Notes under the pieces: generated by a model
What the model was told of the DNA's origin: nothing
Database searches by the model: none
The model's input: the letters and a program-made list of their open reading frames with translations, nothing else
Assembly (NCBI RefSeq): GCF_004402235.1
Contig: NZ_SOFS01000043.1
Span: 104,396 to 168,395, forward strand
From: Cryobacterium glucosi
GTDB taxonomy: Bacteria; Actinomycetota; Actinomycetes; Actinomycetales; Microbacteriaceae
Length of the DNA stretch: 64,000 nt
Direction of reading: 5' to 3'
Translations under genes and position numbers: made by a program
Shown: one piece after another, positions 17,226 to 25,479 of the stretch
Position numbering within the stretch: the first letter of the stretch is position 1
How the letters are laid out: each line of letters starts with the position of its first letter

Positions 17226-18227
17226 TTACGCGGAAGCGGGCGCGGGCATCCGCACCGTGAGCGCGCCGGGGTCGGCACGCAGGGAGACGGCGCGCACCGG
17301 GCCGAACTCGTCGCCGTCGATCTCGAACTCCTGCGGGTGCTCGAGCACGATCCTGATCCGTGAACCCCGAAGCGTCGTCATCACCCGTTCGTTGCTCGAC
17401 TCGCTCTGGGCGATGATCCTGCGCCCGACCGCGGAGCGGCGCAGCACGCCGTTCTCCCACGTCACCCTGCGCCAGATGGTCAGCCAGCCGAGGACGCCCT
17501 TGGGCTGCAGCACGGCGATGTCGAGAATCCCGTCGTCCACCTGGGCATCGGGCAGGAACTGGATGTTGCCCGGCAGGACCCCGCAGTTCGCGACCAGGAT
17601 CGTGCTCACGTGCGCCGGCCGGTCGGTGCGACCCTCGAGGCTATAACGGATGCGGAATGGCTTCGACTTCGGGATCACCCGCATGCCGGCATCGACATAC
17701 GCGAGCCAGCCGACCTGTTTCTTGAGATCGGCGCTCGTGTTGGCGATCATCTGGGCATCGAGCCCGAGGCCGGCCATCACCAGGAAGACGTGTTCGGCTT
17801 TCTCACCCTCGGTGTCGGTGAGCACTGCGACGCCGAGGTCGATCGCCCGGTCCACGCCGCCGAACGCGATCTCCACCGCCGCATCGAGGCTCGCGAGCGG
17901 CAGCGCCAGGTTTCGGGCCAACAGGTTCCCCGTGCCGGCCGGCACGATCGCGAGGGCAACGCCCGTGTCGCGCAGGGCCTCGGCGACCGCGCGCACGGTG
18001 CCGTCCCCTCCCGCCGCGAGCACCACGGATGCCCCTTGTTCGATCGCCGTCCGGGTCGCCCGCTGACCGGCATCCGTCTCGGTCGTCGACAGCCACACCG
18101 TGCCCGACCACCCGGCGGCGGACTCGGCCGCTGCGACGCTCGCGCGGAGCTTGACCACGTCAACCTTGATCGGGTTGTACACGACGGCCGCTCGACGGCC
18201 GCTCGGAGTCTCACCGGGAGTATTCAC
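17226..18227 (-). CDS. Diacylglycerol kinase family lipid kinase
   Basis: 333 aa. N-terminal kinase catalytic domain with RRAAVVYNPIKVD, the nucleotide motif AAGGDGTVRAVAEAL (about residue 75) and PAGTGNLLARNLALP, followed by the beta-sandwich C-terminal domain. Members (DgkB, YegS, BmrU-like) phosphorylate diacylglycerol or related lipids at the membrane. GTG start at 18227 has TAGCCT (18239-18234) 6 nt upstream, a leaderless layout. It is divergent from serS. Confidence 0.92.
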   Translation of the reverse strand: MNTPGETPSGRRAAVVYNPIKVDVVKLRASVAAAESAAGWSGTVWLSTTETDAGQRATRTAIEQGASVVLAAGGDGTVRAVAEALRDTGVALAIVPAGTGNLLARNLALPLASLDAAVEIAFGGVDRAIDLGVAVLTDTEGEKAEHVFLVMAGLGLDAQMIANTSADLKKQVGWLAYVDAGMRVIPKSKPFRIRYSLEGRTDRPAHVSTILVANCGVLPGNIQFLPDAQVDDGILDIAVLQPKGVLGWLTIWRRVTWENGVLRRSAVGRRIIAQSESSNERVMTTLRGSRIRIVLEHPQEFEIDGDEFGPVRAVSLRADPGALTVRMPAPASA

Positions 18228-18275
18228 GGGGTAAGGCTAGCAAGGCGCTCCGGCGGGCGCTTGTAGACTGGCACG
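18228..18275. promoter_or_regulatory. Divergent leaderless promoters, lipid kinase / serS
   Basis: 48-bp gap with TAGCCT for the kinase (minus, 18239-18234) and TAGACT for serS (18264-18269), each 6 nt before its GTG start. No T-box or other leader fits in this gap. Confidence 0.5.
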
Positions 18276-19541
18276 GTGATTGATCCTGTACTGCTGCGAG
18301 AGAATCCCGATCTGATCAAGCGTTCGCAGAAGGCGCGGGGCGCTTCGGTCGAAGCTGTCGACGCCGCGCTCGCCGCGGACACGGCCAGGCGCACCTCGAT
18401 CAAGGCCTACGAAGACCTGCGCGCCGCCCAGAACCAGTTCGGCAAGCAGGTCGCGAGCGCGCCCCCCGCCGAGAAGAAGGCCCTCGTCGCAGAGGCCCAG
18501 GCCCTCGCCGCCCGGGTCAAGGCCGCTGCGGCGACCGCGACGGATGCCGAGGCGGACTTCACCGGGATCGTCCGCACCCTCGCCAATCCCATCATCGACG
18601 GCGTCCCGGCCGGAGGCGAGGAGAACTTCACCACGCTCCGCACCCACGGCGAGATCCCCACCTTCGACTTCGAGGCCCGCGATCACCTCGAGCTGGGCGA
18701 AATGCTCGGCGCGATCGACATGGCCCGCGGCGCGAAGGTGTCCGGAGCGCGCTTCTACTTCATGCGCGGCATCGGAGCCCGGCTCGAGATCGCCCTGATG
18801 AACATGGCCCTCGACCGCGCGCTCCAGGCCGGGTTCATCCCCCTGATCACGCCCACGCTCGTCCGCCCGGAGATCATGGACGGCACCGGCTTCCTCGGCG
18901 AGCACGCCGACGAGATCTACTACCTTCCCGCCGACGACCTCTACCTCACCGGCACGAGCGAGGTCGCGCTCGCCGGGTACCACTCCGACGAGATCCTCGA
19001 CCTGAATGATGGCCCGCTGCGCTACGCCGGCTGGTCCACCTGTTACCGCCGCGAGGCCGGCTCCGGCGGCAAGGACACCCGCGGCATCATCCGGGTGCAC
19101 CAGTTCAACAAGCTCGAGATGTTCACCTACGTCCTCCCCGAGAACGCCGAGGCAGAGCACGACCGCCTCGTCGCCCTGCAGGAGGGCATGCTGCAGTCCC
19201 TCGGTCTCAGCTACCGCGTGATCGACGTCGCAGCGGGCGACCTCGGGTCGAGCGCGGCCCGCAAATTCGACATCGAGGCGTGGGTGCCCACCCAGAACGC
19301 CTACCGCGAGCTGACCAGCACGAGCAACTGCACCACGTACCAGGCCCGACGTCTGGACATCCGCTATCGCACCGAATCGGGCAAGACCGCGCCGGTCGCC
19401 ACCCTCAACGGCACCCTCGCGACCACGCGTTGGATCGTCGCGATTCTCGAGACGCACCAGCGAGCGGATGGCTCGGTGCTCGTCCCCGAGGCGCTGCGGC
19501 CCTGGCTCGGCGGCCTCGAAGTCCTCGAGCCGATCCGATGA
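18276..19541 (+). CDS. serS: Seryl-tRNA synthetase
   Basis: 421 aa, normal length. It charges tRNA-Ser; two tRNA-Ser genes lie within 4 kb downstream. The N-terminal coiled-coil arm (residues about 30-105) binds the long variable arm of tRNA-Ser. The class II catalytic core has motif 2 around [20 protein letters not shown] and motif 3 around [18 protein letters not shown] start with TAGACT 6 nt upstream and no Shine-Dalgarno. The following HAD gene overlaps its stop as ATGA. Confidence 0.97.
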   Translation: MIDPVLLRENPDLIKRSQKARGASVEAVDAALAADTARRTSIKAYEDLRAAQNQFGKQVASAPPAEKKALVAEAQALAARVKAAAATATDAEADFTGIVRTLANPIIDGVPAGGEENFTTLRTHGEIPTFDFEARDHLELGEMLGAIDMARGAKVSGARFYFMRGIGARLEIALMNMALDRALQAGFIPLITPTLVRPEIMDGTGFLGEHADEIYYLPADDLYLTGTSEVALAGYHSDEILDLNDGPLRYAGWSTCYRREAGSGGKDTRGIIRVHQFNKLEMFTYVLPENAEAEHDRLVALQEGMLQSLGLSYRVIDVAAGDLGSSAARKFDIEAWVPTQNAYRELTSTSNCTTYQARRLDIRYRTESGKTAPVATLNGTLATTRWIVAILETHQRADGSVLVPEALRPWLGGLEVLEPIR

Positions 19542-20347
19542 CCGCGACCGTCTCGCCCTGGCTCGTCGCCCTCGACATCGACGGAACCACCGTGCACGAA
19601 GACGGTTCGATCAGCCCCTCCGTGCTCGAGGAAGTACAGCGGCTCACCCGCTCCGGGCACGAGATCATGCTCGCAACCGGTCGTTCGACGGCGGCCACCC
19701 TGCCGGTGCTCGAGCGCCTCGACATAACGCCCCGCTACGTGGTCTGCTCTAATGGCGCGATCACCCTGCGCCGGGACCTGACCGCGCCGACCGGGTATCG
19801 CCGCGAATGGGTCGAGACCTTCGACCCGAGCGAGGTGCTGCTCTCGATCCGCTCGCACCTCGGCGACGCACGCTACGCCGTCGAAGACGAGCACGGCTTC
19901 TACCGGTACACCGAACCCTTCCCGGATGCCACCATCGGCCTCGACAGTGAACACGTCGAGTTCGACGAGCTGCTCCGCCACGAGGCCACCCGCGTCGTCG
20001 TCATCTCGCCTGACCACGAGATGGAAGACTTCCTGCAGGTCGTCGAGCAGATGGGCCTCAACCGGGTGAGCTACTCGATCGGCTGGACCGCGTGGCTCGA
20101 CATCGCGCCCGACGGCGTCAACAAGGCCACCGCAATGGAGCGGGTCCGAGCCGAGCTGGACATCCCCCGTGCCCGGGTGATGGCCGTCGGTGACGGACGC
20201 AACGACATCGAGATGCTCGAGTGGGCCGGGCTCGAGGGCCGCGGCGTTGCCATGGGCCAGTCCCCCCATGAGGTGCTCGCGGCGGCCGGGGAGATCACGG
20301 GAGCCGTGCTCGACGACGGCCTCGCCACGGTTCTCGCGTCGCTCTGA
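19538..20347 (+). CDS. Cof-type HAD superfamily hydrolase
   Basis: 269 aa. HAD motif [12 protein letters not shown] (residue about 10), motif II ATGRS, and motif [16 protein letters not shown] place it in the Cof/YbiV subfamily of sugar-phosphate or nucleotide phosphatases with a C2B cap. The ATG overlaps the serS stop (ATGA), so it is translationally coupled to serS. The frame is open upstream to 19280, but that is shadow sequence within serS. The substrate cannot be predicted. Confidence 0.92.
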   Translation: MTATVSPWLVALDIDGTTVHEDGSISPSVLEEVQRLTRSGHEIMLATGRSTAATLPVLERLDITPRYVVCSNGAITLRRDLTAPTGYRREWVETFDPSEVLLSIRSHLGDARYAVEDEHGFYRYTEPFPDATIGLDSEHVEFDELLRHEATRVVVISPDHEMEDFLQVVEQMGLNRVSYSIGWTAWLDIAPDGVNKATAMERVRAELDIPRARVMAVGDGRNDIEMLEWAGLEGRGVAMGQSPHEVLAAAGEITGAVLDDGLATVLASL

Positions 20348-20488
20348 CGCCGCTCCGGCACCCCTCCGAACCGCCTCGCTGCGGGCGTCCCAGCCTGCTG
20401 GCAGGGTGAGGAAGGCGCGATCGGCTAGAATCGGTCGGTATTCGTGTGTTGTCGACCGGGCGTTCTTCGCCGGACCGGGCCGCGAACG

Positions 20489-20573
20489 GGAGGGCTGTCC
20501 GAGCGGCCGATGGAGCCAGTCTTGAAAACTGGTGGACAGAAATGTCTCGTGGGTTCGAATCCCACGCCCTCCG
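20489..20573 (+). tRNA. tRNA-Ser (anticodon UGA)
   Basis: 85 nt with acceptor stem GGAGGGC / GCCCTCC, discriminator G, anticodon stem CCAGT/ACTGG around loop CTTGAAA (anticodon TGA, reads UCA), a class II long variable arm, and T-arm GTGGGTTCGAATCCCAC. No CCA is encoded. A TAGAAT box at 20426-20431 may be its -10. Confidence 0.97.
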
Positions 20574-20614
20574 CACGAACCCGTTACCCGGCCGGCACCA
20601 CAGAAGGGATCTGA

Positions 20615-21898
20615 GTGAGCGACCAACCGAGACTCCGTTCCGCACGATCCCACAAGCTCAGCACCATCGCGCGGCACGGCCGGTTGAAGCACTCGAACCC
20701 GGTCGTCACCGTCGTCAAGTTCCTCGCAGCGGCCATGGCCGTCGTGCTCGTCAGCGGCGTCTCCGTCGCCGCGATCGCCACCCTCGACGTCGCATCGAGC
20801 GCGCAGCCCGGTGTGCACCTCGCCAACGAGACGAACGGCCCCGTCCCGCAGATCGGCGCCATCACAGGCGGCGTCAACCTCCTCATCGTCGGCAGTGACA
20901 GCCGCAAGGGCCAGGACCCGTCGTTCGGCCCGGAGGACTCCACCGGCGACCTCAACGACGTCACCATGCTCCTGCACATCTCGCAGGACCACACCAACGC
21001 CTCCGTGATCAGCTTCCCGCGCGACATGTTCGTGCCGATCCCGGCCTGCCCCGACCCGAGCGGCGGCACGTTCAATTCGATGAGCCGCCAGAAGATCAAC
21101 ACCACGCTCACGTACGGCGGGCTCGCCTGCACGGTGCTCACCGTGGAGAAGCTCACCGGTCTGACCATCCCCTTCGCGGCCGAGGTCCAGTTCAGCGGCG
21201 TGATGGCCATGTCCACCGCCGTCGGCGGCGTACCGGTCTGTGTCGCCGAGGAGATCCAGGACGAGTACACCGGCACCTTCCTCAAGCCCGGCATGCACAC
21301 CCTCGAGGGTGTTGCGGCCCTGCAGTTCCTCCGTACCCGCCACGGTGTGGGCGACGGCAGCGACCTCACCCGGATCAACAACCAGCAGGTCTTCATGTCG
21401 GCCCTGGTGCGCACCATCAAGAGCGCGAGCACGCTGTCGGACCCGCTCAAGGTGTATTCGCTCGCGAAGGCCGTGACCGCCAACATGAAGCTCTCCGATA
21501 GCCTCAACAACGTCTCCGTGATCGCGTCGATCGCGGTCGCGCTCAAGGACATCGACCTGAACCAGGTCGTCTTCGTGCAGGTGCCCACCGGCGGCACGAC
21601 CGGCGGAGTGCTCCCGCTCCAGCCCGACTTCAAGGAACTCTTCACCGCGGTCGCGGCCGACAAGGCCCTCAAGCTCGGCGGTACAACGGGGCGCGGCGCG
21701 ACGCTCGACCCGAGCGCGACCGCGACTCCGACGCCCGCCGCGACGACGGATGCTTCCGCGACGCCCGATCCCACGGCATCCGCCGGCGCCACCCCGATCC
21801 CTACCCCGACGGACGCCACGACCCTGTCGGAGTCGGCGACCGGCCAGACCGCCGGGGAGCTGACCTGCTCCGTCGGCCGCACCCTCAACAACCAGTAG
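20615..21898 (+). CDS. LytR-CpsA-Psr (LCP) family protein
   Basis: 427 aa. A short cytoplasmic N-terminus and one membrane helix (about residues 33-55, FLAAAMAVVLVSGVSVAAI) precede the extracytoplasmic LCP domain. It has NLLIVGSDSRKGQ, NDVTMLLHIS, the phosphate-binding VISFPRDMFVPIP and ALQFLRTRH. LCP enzymes transfer undecaprenyl-linked glycopolymers onto peptidoglycan. The last 70 residues are Ala/Thr/Pro-rich with a final Cys. GTG start 20615 follows AGAAGGGA. It lies between two tRNA-Ser genes. Confidence 0.92.
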   Translation: MSDQPRLRSARSHKLSTIARHGRLKHSNPVVTVVKFLAAAMAVVLVSGVSVAAIATLDVASSAQPGVHLANETNGPVPQIGAITGGVNLLIVGSDSRKGQDPSFGPEDSTGDLNDVTMLLHISQDHTNASVISFPRDMFVPIPACPDPSGGTFNSMSRQKINTTLTYGGLACTVLTVEKLTGLTIPFAAEVQFSGVMAMSTAVGGVPVCVAEEIQDEYTGTFLKPGMHTLEGVAALQFLRTRHGVGDGSDLTRINNQQVFMSALVRTIKSASTLSDPLKVYSLAKAVTANMKLSDSLNNVSVIASIAVALKDIDLNQVVFVQVPTGGTTGGVLPLQPDFKELFTAVAADKALKLGGTTGRGATLDPSATATPTPAATTDASATPDPTASAGATPIPTPTDATTLSESATGQTAGELTCSVGRTLNNQ

Positions 21899-21992
21899 GC
21901 GCGGGCCTTCGGGCACCCGTGCAAACGGATGCCGCCGGTACGGTTATGATTACACTCGTGTGTTTGCTCGGTGAATTCTGCGCAGGCGCCAA

Positions 21993-22083
21993 GGAGACGT
22001 CGCATAGTACGGCTTAGTGCACCACCCTGCTAAGGTGGAGTACCCTTCACGGGGTACCGTGGGTTCAAATCCCACCGTCTCCG
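21993..22083 (+). tRNA. tRNA-Ser (anticodon GCU), island attachment gene
   Basis: 91 nt: acceptor GGAGACG / CGTCTCC, discriminator G, anticodon stem CCACC/GGTGG around loop CTGCTAA (anticodon GCT), long variable arm, T-arm GTGGGTTCAAATCCCAC, no CCA. TATGAT at 21945-21950 is a likely -10. The last 21 nt and the next 3 bases are repeated at 26071, marking this gene as an integration site; the tRNA itself remains intact. Confidence 0.97.
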
Positions 22084-22086
22084 CAC
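22063..22086 (+). repeat. att direct repeat, left (within tRNA-Ser 3' end)
   Basis: 24-bp sequence beginning GTTCAAATCC and ending TCTCCGCAC, identical to 26071-26094. It covers the 3' half of the T-arm, the acceptor strand and the discriminator, typical of tyrosine-recombinase attachment sites. Confidence 0.92.
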
Positions 22087-22093
22087 GTGTCTT

Positions 22094-22136
22094 CCCCCTA
22101 CATCCCAGTGTTTTCAAGGGATGTGGGGGTTTTTCT
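22094..22136 (+). terminator. Island-encoded rho-independent terminator after tRNA-Ser
   Basis: CCCCC-T-ACATCCC pairs with GGGATGTGGGGG (one bulge), followed by TTTTTC. It is the only classical T-run terminator I see in the window. Since it is inside the left att repeat boundary, it was brought by the island and replaces the native tRNA terminator now at 26102. Confidence 0.85.
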
Positions 22137-22154
22137 TGGCCAAAATCCTCCCGT

Positions 22155-22174
22155 GGCAACACTTTGGCAACACT
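22155..22174. repeat. Paired TGGCAACA motifs, left end
   Basis: TGGCAACAC at 22155 and again at 22166 (11-bp step). The same pair with the same step occurs at 25949-25968. Candidate recombinase arm-type sites. Confidence 0.6.
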
Positions 22175-22404
22175 TGAGAACGTGGCAGCCTGATTCAGGA
22201 GGGTGGCAACGGCGTCCAGGTCGGCATCGAAGAGGTCCGCGTAGATGTCCAGGGTCATCGCGGCGGAGGCGTGGCCGAGCATCCGCTGCACCGATTTCAC
22301 GTTCGCGCCGACGCTCACGGCGAGACTCGCGGCCGTGTGCCGGAGGTCATGGAGGGGCAGGTGACAGAGCGTGATCTGGCGATGGTCGACTGGCTGGGCA
22401 TTGT

Positions 22405-22572
22405 GCGTTGGCGGAAGTCGATGCGATCCGGTGGGCCCTGGGCGCGATCTGGGCGACGCACGATGCGATCGGGCGGCAGCCGCCGAACCTGTTCCGGCAG
22501 ACCACAAGGCATGAGGTCTCGGTCGCGACGGTCTCGGCCCGATATCTCGCTCTCGGCTGGCCATGCTCTTGA
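22405..22572 (+). pseudogene. Unrecognised coding remnant
   Basis: A plus-strand frame with high GC3 reads ALAEVDAIRWALGAIWATHD, ...QPPNLFRQTTRHEVS, ...VSARYLALGWPCS, ending TGA 22570-22572. It has no start and no upstream continuation (a stop precedes it within 12 codons and the integrase remnant abuts). Codon use looks genuine, so I read it as the tail of a gene cut when the integrase was truncated. Family not recognised. Confidence 0.3.
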
Positions 22573-22713
22573 AGTGCCAACGTGGCTCGTGCAGTTGTCA
22601 GAGTCGAATCTTGACCGGAACGATAGACGAGGGCGCCGTCGGCCCTCTGCGATGCAGCTCCTGAACACCTGTTCCGATATTTGATGCGATGAGGAGTCGT
22701 TGAAGACCAAGGT

Positions 22714-22753
22714 GGTCGTGCGGCAGTTGGCTCACATGTGCTGCCGCACGACC
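22714..22753. terminator. Terminator of the SDR-esterase operon
   Basis: Perfect 13-bp stem GGTCGTGCGGCAG / CTGCCGCACGACC with a 14-nt loop, 13 bp after the SDR stop codon (minus-strand gene). Confidence 0.75.
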
Positions 22754-22766
22754 CGTGGATCGTCCT

Positions 22767-23867
22767 TTAGCTTGCGCTGCGCGCTCCGACTACTCCGCCG
22801 TCGACGAGGAGGTCGGTGCCGGTGATGAAGGAAGCCGTCGGGCCGAGGAGGAAGGCTGCGGCGTCGGCGATGTCGTTCGGGGTTCCGAGTCGGCCGGCGC
22901 CGGAGGACTCGATCATGGCACGCATGACGTCGCCGTGTTCGCCGTTGAGTTCCTGCTGGCCGAGTGGGGTGGCGATAACCCCGGGGCTGATCGAGTTCAC
23001 GCGGGCTCCGCGGCGGCCCCAGGCGACGCTCGCGGCCTCGACGCGCAAGATGTTGCCGCGCTTGGCGTAACCGTACGCCGCACCGGGGTCGGTGAGGGCG
23101 CTGATGAACGGCAGCTGCGCGAGACTGGCCGGGTCATCGTTAGCGAGCGCCTCTTCGTCCTGCTGTGTCAGGTCGATGCCGTATCCGGCCATGCTGGAAA
23201 TGACGAGACCGGCACCGCCTGCCTCGACGACGGCCGCGAACTCCTCCAGCATGTTTGCCACACCGACCAGGTCGACGGCGGTGATTGCGGCGGCGGATGC
23301 CTGGACGGGCGACAGTCCGGCGGTGTGGATGACCTGGAACACGGGGCCCAGGGCCGCCGCCTCCGCCGCGAGCGCGGCCATCGATTCGCGGGAGGACACG
23401 TCGACCTTGCGGTCTGTCACGTCGTACCCGTCGCCGCGCAGGGCGGTGCGCACCCGGTCGAGGGCATCCTGGCTGAAGTCGGCGATGAGGAGGCGCTTGC
23501 CGGTGCCCTGGCGGCGGGCGATGAGCTCACCCATGCCACCGACCCCGATGACGACGACGACTTCGCCCCTTAACTTCGACGGGAGGTTGACCGGGGCTGC
23601 GAGGTCGCCCGCCTCCTCTTCAGCGTCTTCGGAGGGCGCTTCGCCGCCATTGGCGCGCAGGACGAGGTCATCGATCACGGACTGGGGCATCTGTCCCTGG
23701 CTGAGGCTGACGAGTTTCTGGAGTGCGAGCATGCGAACCGGCCTCAGCGCCGATTCGGTCTGTCCGCCGCCCGCGAGCAGGTCCCGGATCAGAGGAGCAC
23801 CCACCGGATGCTTCAACCACTCGCCGATCGAGGACTTCGCGGTGAGGGGCTTGTCTGTCTTCGCCAT
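22767..23867 (-). CDS. SDR family oxidoreductase with an extra N-terminal domain
   Basis: 366 aa. Residues about 105-365 form a short-chain dehydrogenase: EVVVVIGVGGMGELIARR (atypical glycine motif), a Ser at SSMAGYG, and YGYAKRG (YxxxK), NSISPGVIATPLG and the C-terminal GTDLLVDGG. Residues 1-75 form a separate small helical domain (SSIGEWLKHPVGAPLIRDLL, LVSLSQGQMPQSVIDDLV) that resembles the small C-terminal module seen on some glycosidases and hydrolases. An acidic linker joins them. Good ribosome site AAGGAG. It lies 10 bp after the esterase gene, so both are one operon controlled by the adjacent TetR. Substrate unknown. Confidence 0.85.
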   Translation of the reverse strand: MAKTDKPLTAKSSIGEWLKHPVGAPLIRDLLAGGGQTESALRPVRMLALQKLVSLSQGQMPQSVIDDLVLRANGGEAPSEDAEEEAGDLAAPVNLPSKLRGEVVVVIGVGGMGELIARRQGTGKRLLIADFSQDALDRVRTALRGDGYDVTDRKVDVSSRESMAALAAEAAALGPVFQVIHTAGLSPVQASAAAITAVDLVGVANMLEEFAAVVEAGGAGLVISSMAGYGIDLTQQDEEALANDDPASLAQLPFISALTDPGAAYGYAKRGNILRVEAASVAWGRRGARVNSISPGVIATPLGQQELNGEHGDVMRAMIESSGAGRLGTPNDIADAAAFLLGPTASFITGTDLLVDGGVVGARSAS

Positions 23868-23877
23868 GGGATTCTCC

Positions 23878-24816
23878 TTAGTTATTTCCGGTGATCGTGA
23901 GCTGTTGCTTCAGCCACGCGAGCGCGTCTGCAGAATATTTTTTTGCTATAGGAGCGCTGATGGCGACCGATTCGAAAGCGTGGGGTGCACCGGGGACGAC
24001 GACGAGAGTGCAGTCGACGCCCGCCGCCGAGAGTCCTTCCGCATAGCTGCGGTCCTCTGTGAAGAACAGTTCGATGTCGCCCGTCCCGATCCACGCGGCA
24101 GGCAGGCCGGAGAGGTCACGACGTCGCGACGGCGCCGCGTAGGCAGGAACCTCGGGACCGCCGGGCGCGTCACCGAGGTACGCAGTCCAGCCGGTCAGAT
24201 TAGATCGGTTGTTCCAAAGGAAATTGTTCTCGGCGTCTCGCGTGCGGTCTGCTGCCGTCCGATCGTCAAGCATCGGGCAGAACAGGAGTTGTGCGATGGG
24301 CTGCACCTGAAGTTCGTCGTGGATGCGCAGCGCGAGGCCCGCAGCGAGGCCCCCACCCGCGCTTTGTCCGCCTACCGCGATGCGCTCCGGGTCGATGCCG
24401 CGTGCTTTCGCATTGTCCTGCAGCCAGCGCCACGCCTGGAGGCAGTCGTCGAGTGGGGCAGGATAGGGATTCTCGGGTGCGAGGCGGTACTCGACGGACA
24501 CGGTGACGATGTCGAGCTCGTCGGCGATCTGGATGAGGCGCGCGTCTTCCTGCGACGCCGCGCCGATCACCATGCCACCGCCGTGTAGGAAGAGCAATGC
24601 GGCGCCGGATCCCCCCGAAGCGGGAGTGAAGACGCGCACGCCAGCACCTGGTCCGAAGTCGATCTTCTCGAAGGTCATTCCTTTGGGGCGCTTCGGTTGG
24701 GTCGCAGCACGGAGGAGTCGACGGATGGCCCTGATCCGCCACAGTCGCCCGGTCGGCAGGTTCGGGACGAAACGATAGATTGCGCGCAGTTCAGGGTTGA
24801 GCTGGGAAGCCTTGAT
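23878..24816 (-). CDS. Alpha/beta hydrolase fold-3 esterase (HSL family), probable AUC start
   Basis: 312 aa if read from 24816. Oxyanion motif HGGG (LLFLHGGGMVIG), nucleophile elbow GGQSAGG, then the catalytic Asp in the IGTGDIELFF region and His in PGAPHAF: a hormone-sensitive-lipase-type carboxylesterase. The first canonical start is ATG 24678 (266 aa), but the frame continues upstream for 46 codons with family-like sequence (KASQLNPELRAIYRFVPNLP). It begins at ATC 24816, exactly 6 nt after a perfect AAGGAG (24828-24823). No ATG, GTG or TTG lies between the upstream stop and 24678. So either AUC is the start or ATG mutated to ATC. It forms an operon with the SDR. Confidence 0.85.
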   Translation of the reverse strand: MKASQLNPELRAIYRFVPNLPTGRLWRIRAIRRLLRAATQPKRPKGMTFEKIDFGPGAGVRVFTPASGGSGAALLFLHGGGMVIGAASQEDARLIQIADELDIVTVSVEYRLAPENPYPAPLDDCLQAWRWLQDNAKARGIDPERIAVGGQSAGGGLAAGLALRIHDELQVQPIAQLLFCPMLDDRTAADRTRDAENNFLWNNRSNLTGWTAYLGDAPGGPEVPAYAAPSRRRDLSGLPAAWIGTGDIELFFTEDRSYAEGLSAAGVDCTLVVVPGAPHAFESVAISAPIAKKYSADALAWLKQQLTITGNN

Positions 24817-24822
24817 GGGAAT

Positions 24823-24828
24823 CTCCTT
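24823..24828 (-). promoter_or_regulatory. Ribosome binding site deciding the esterase start
   Basis: AAGGAG on the minus strand, 6 nt before ATC 24816-24814. ATG 24678 has only AAAGGA directly abutting it, a poor spacing. Confidence 0.65.
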
Positions 24829-24857
24829 GGTTGCGCGGCGGATGCGCTAGCGCCGAT

Positions 24858-24881
24858 ATTACGATACATCTGCCTCGTAAT
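24858..24881. promoter_or_regulatory. Probable TetR operator
   Basis: Inverted repeat ATTACGA-N10-TCGTAAT in the divergent region. It overlaps TAATAT (24861-24856, minus-strand -10 candidate for the esterase) and lies where the -35 of the TetR promoter should be, so one bound dimer could repress both directions. Confidence 0.6.
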
Positions 24882-24894
24882 GCGAGTACGAACT

Positions 24895-24900
24895 TATACT
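24895..24900 (+). promoter_or_regulatory. -10 of leaderless tetR transcript
   Basis: TATACT with 6 nt (AGACAC) before ATG 24907. No Shine-Dalgarno sequence fits. Confidence 0.55.
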
Positions 24901-24906
24901 AGACAC

Positions 24907-25479
24907 ATGACGAATGCTGCGCGAGGGAGACCCCGCAGTGAATCCGTTCGACGCTCCATCCTGGAAGCAGCCCGGGACCTGATCGCCGAGCGCGGCTATC
25001 AGCAGCTCAGCTTTCAAGCGATCGCAACGCGGTCAGGGTGCGGGCGCCAGACGATCTACCGGTGGTGGGCCTCCAAGGCCCTCATCGTCGCGGACCTCGT
25101 ATTGGAGGGGCAACTCACGCTGCCCCAGCAACCGGTGCCGGACACGGGATCGCTCGACGTCGACTTGACTGAGTGGCTCGAACGGATCACGGCGTCCCTC
25201 CGGGACCCTGCCGTCGCCGCGCTCACGCGTGCGCTGATCTCGGCGGCCTCCGACGATCAGGGTCACGCCCAACTGCTGTACGCCATGACGACCGGTCCCT
25301 ATCACCAGGGCCTGGTTGATCGGCTCGCGCGCGGCCAGTCGCTCGGCCAGCTTCGTGAGGCCGCGGACCCCGCGGCACTCGCGGATGCGCTCATCGGGAC
25401 GGTGCTGTTCAGAACCCTCATCGCGGGTGCTCAGCCGGCGGGAGCGTCCGCCGTCATTCGGGCACTCACGGCTCCGTGA
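24907..25479 (+). CDS. TetR/AcrR family regulator
   Basis: 190 aa. Helix-turn-helix at residues about 12-58 (SILEAARDLIAERGYQQLSF, ATRSGCGRQTIYRWWASKAL), then a TetR C-terminal ligand domain. The frame is open from 24697, but ATG 24907 matches the family start (GRPRSESVRRSILEAARDLI) and sits 6 nt after TATACT. Divergent from the esterase-SDR operon with an inverted repeat between, it is most likely their repressor. It is carried on the tRNA-Ser island. Confidence 0.9.
   Translation: MTNAARGRPRSESVRRSILEAARDLIAERGYQQLSFQAIATRSGCGRQTIYRWWASKALIVADLVLEGQLTLPQQPVPDTGSLDVDLTEWLERITASLRDPAVAALTRALISAASDDQGHAQLLYAMTTGPYHQGLVDRLARGQSLGQLREAADPAALADALIGTVLFRTLIAGAQPAGASAVIRALTAP

Larger units (their letters stand above)
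21950..22375 (-). pseudogene. Truncated tyrosine recombinase (phage-type integrase) C-terminus
   Basis: The recognisable part (about 22360 to 22190) encodes LPLHDLRHTAASLAVSVGAN, QRMLGHASAAMTLDIYADLF: the catalytic Arg (HDLRHT), His (LGH) and Tyr (DIYADLF) of the tyrosine recombinase C-terminal domain, then LNQAAT. The N-terminal two-thirds of the usual approximately 380-aa protein is absent; the sequence upstream of LPLHDLRH loses all similarity. Downstream the frame stays open through the terminator and the antisense of tRNA-Ser to 21950, so the C-terminus is set by the att junction. Non-functional remnant of the island's integrase. Confidence 0.85.
22376..22766. other. Decayed segment of the island
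   Basis: About 390 bp without an intact gene. It holds the plus-strand remnant above, AT-richer sequence from about 22570, and the hairpin at 22714. Confidence 0.6.

Noticed and set aside
18228..18275. T-box leader for serS
   Set aside because: The gap to the divergent gene is 48 bp and the message seems leaderless, leaving no room for a T-box.
19364..21916. Open frame of 850 codons on the minus strand
   Set aside because: It runs through the HAD gene, tRNA-Ser(UGA) and the LCP gene in antisense. It includes the typical peptide produced by reading a tRNA backwards.
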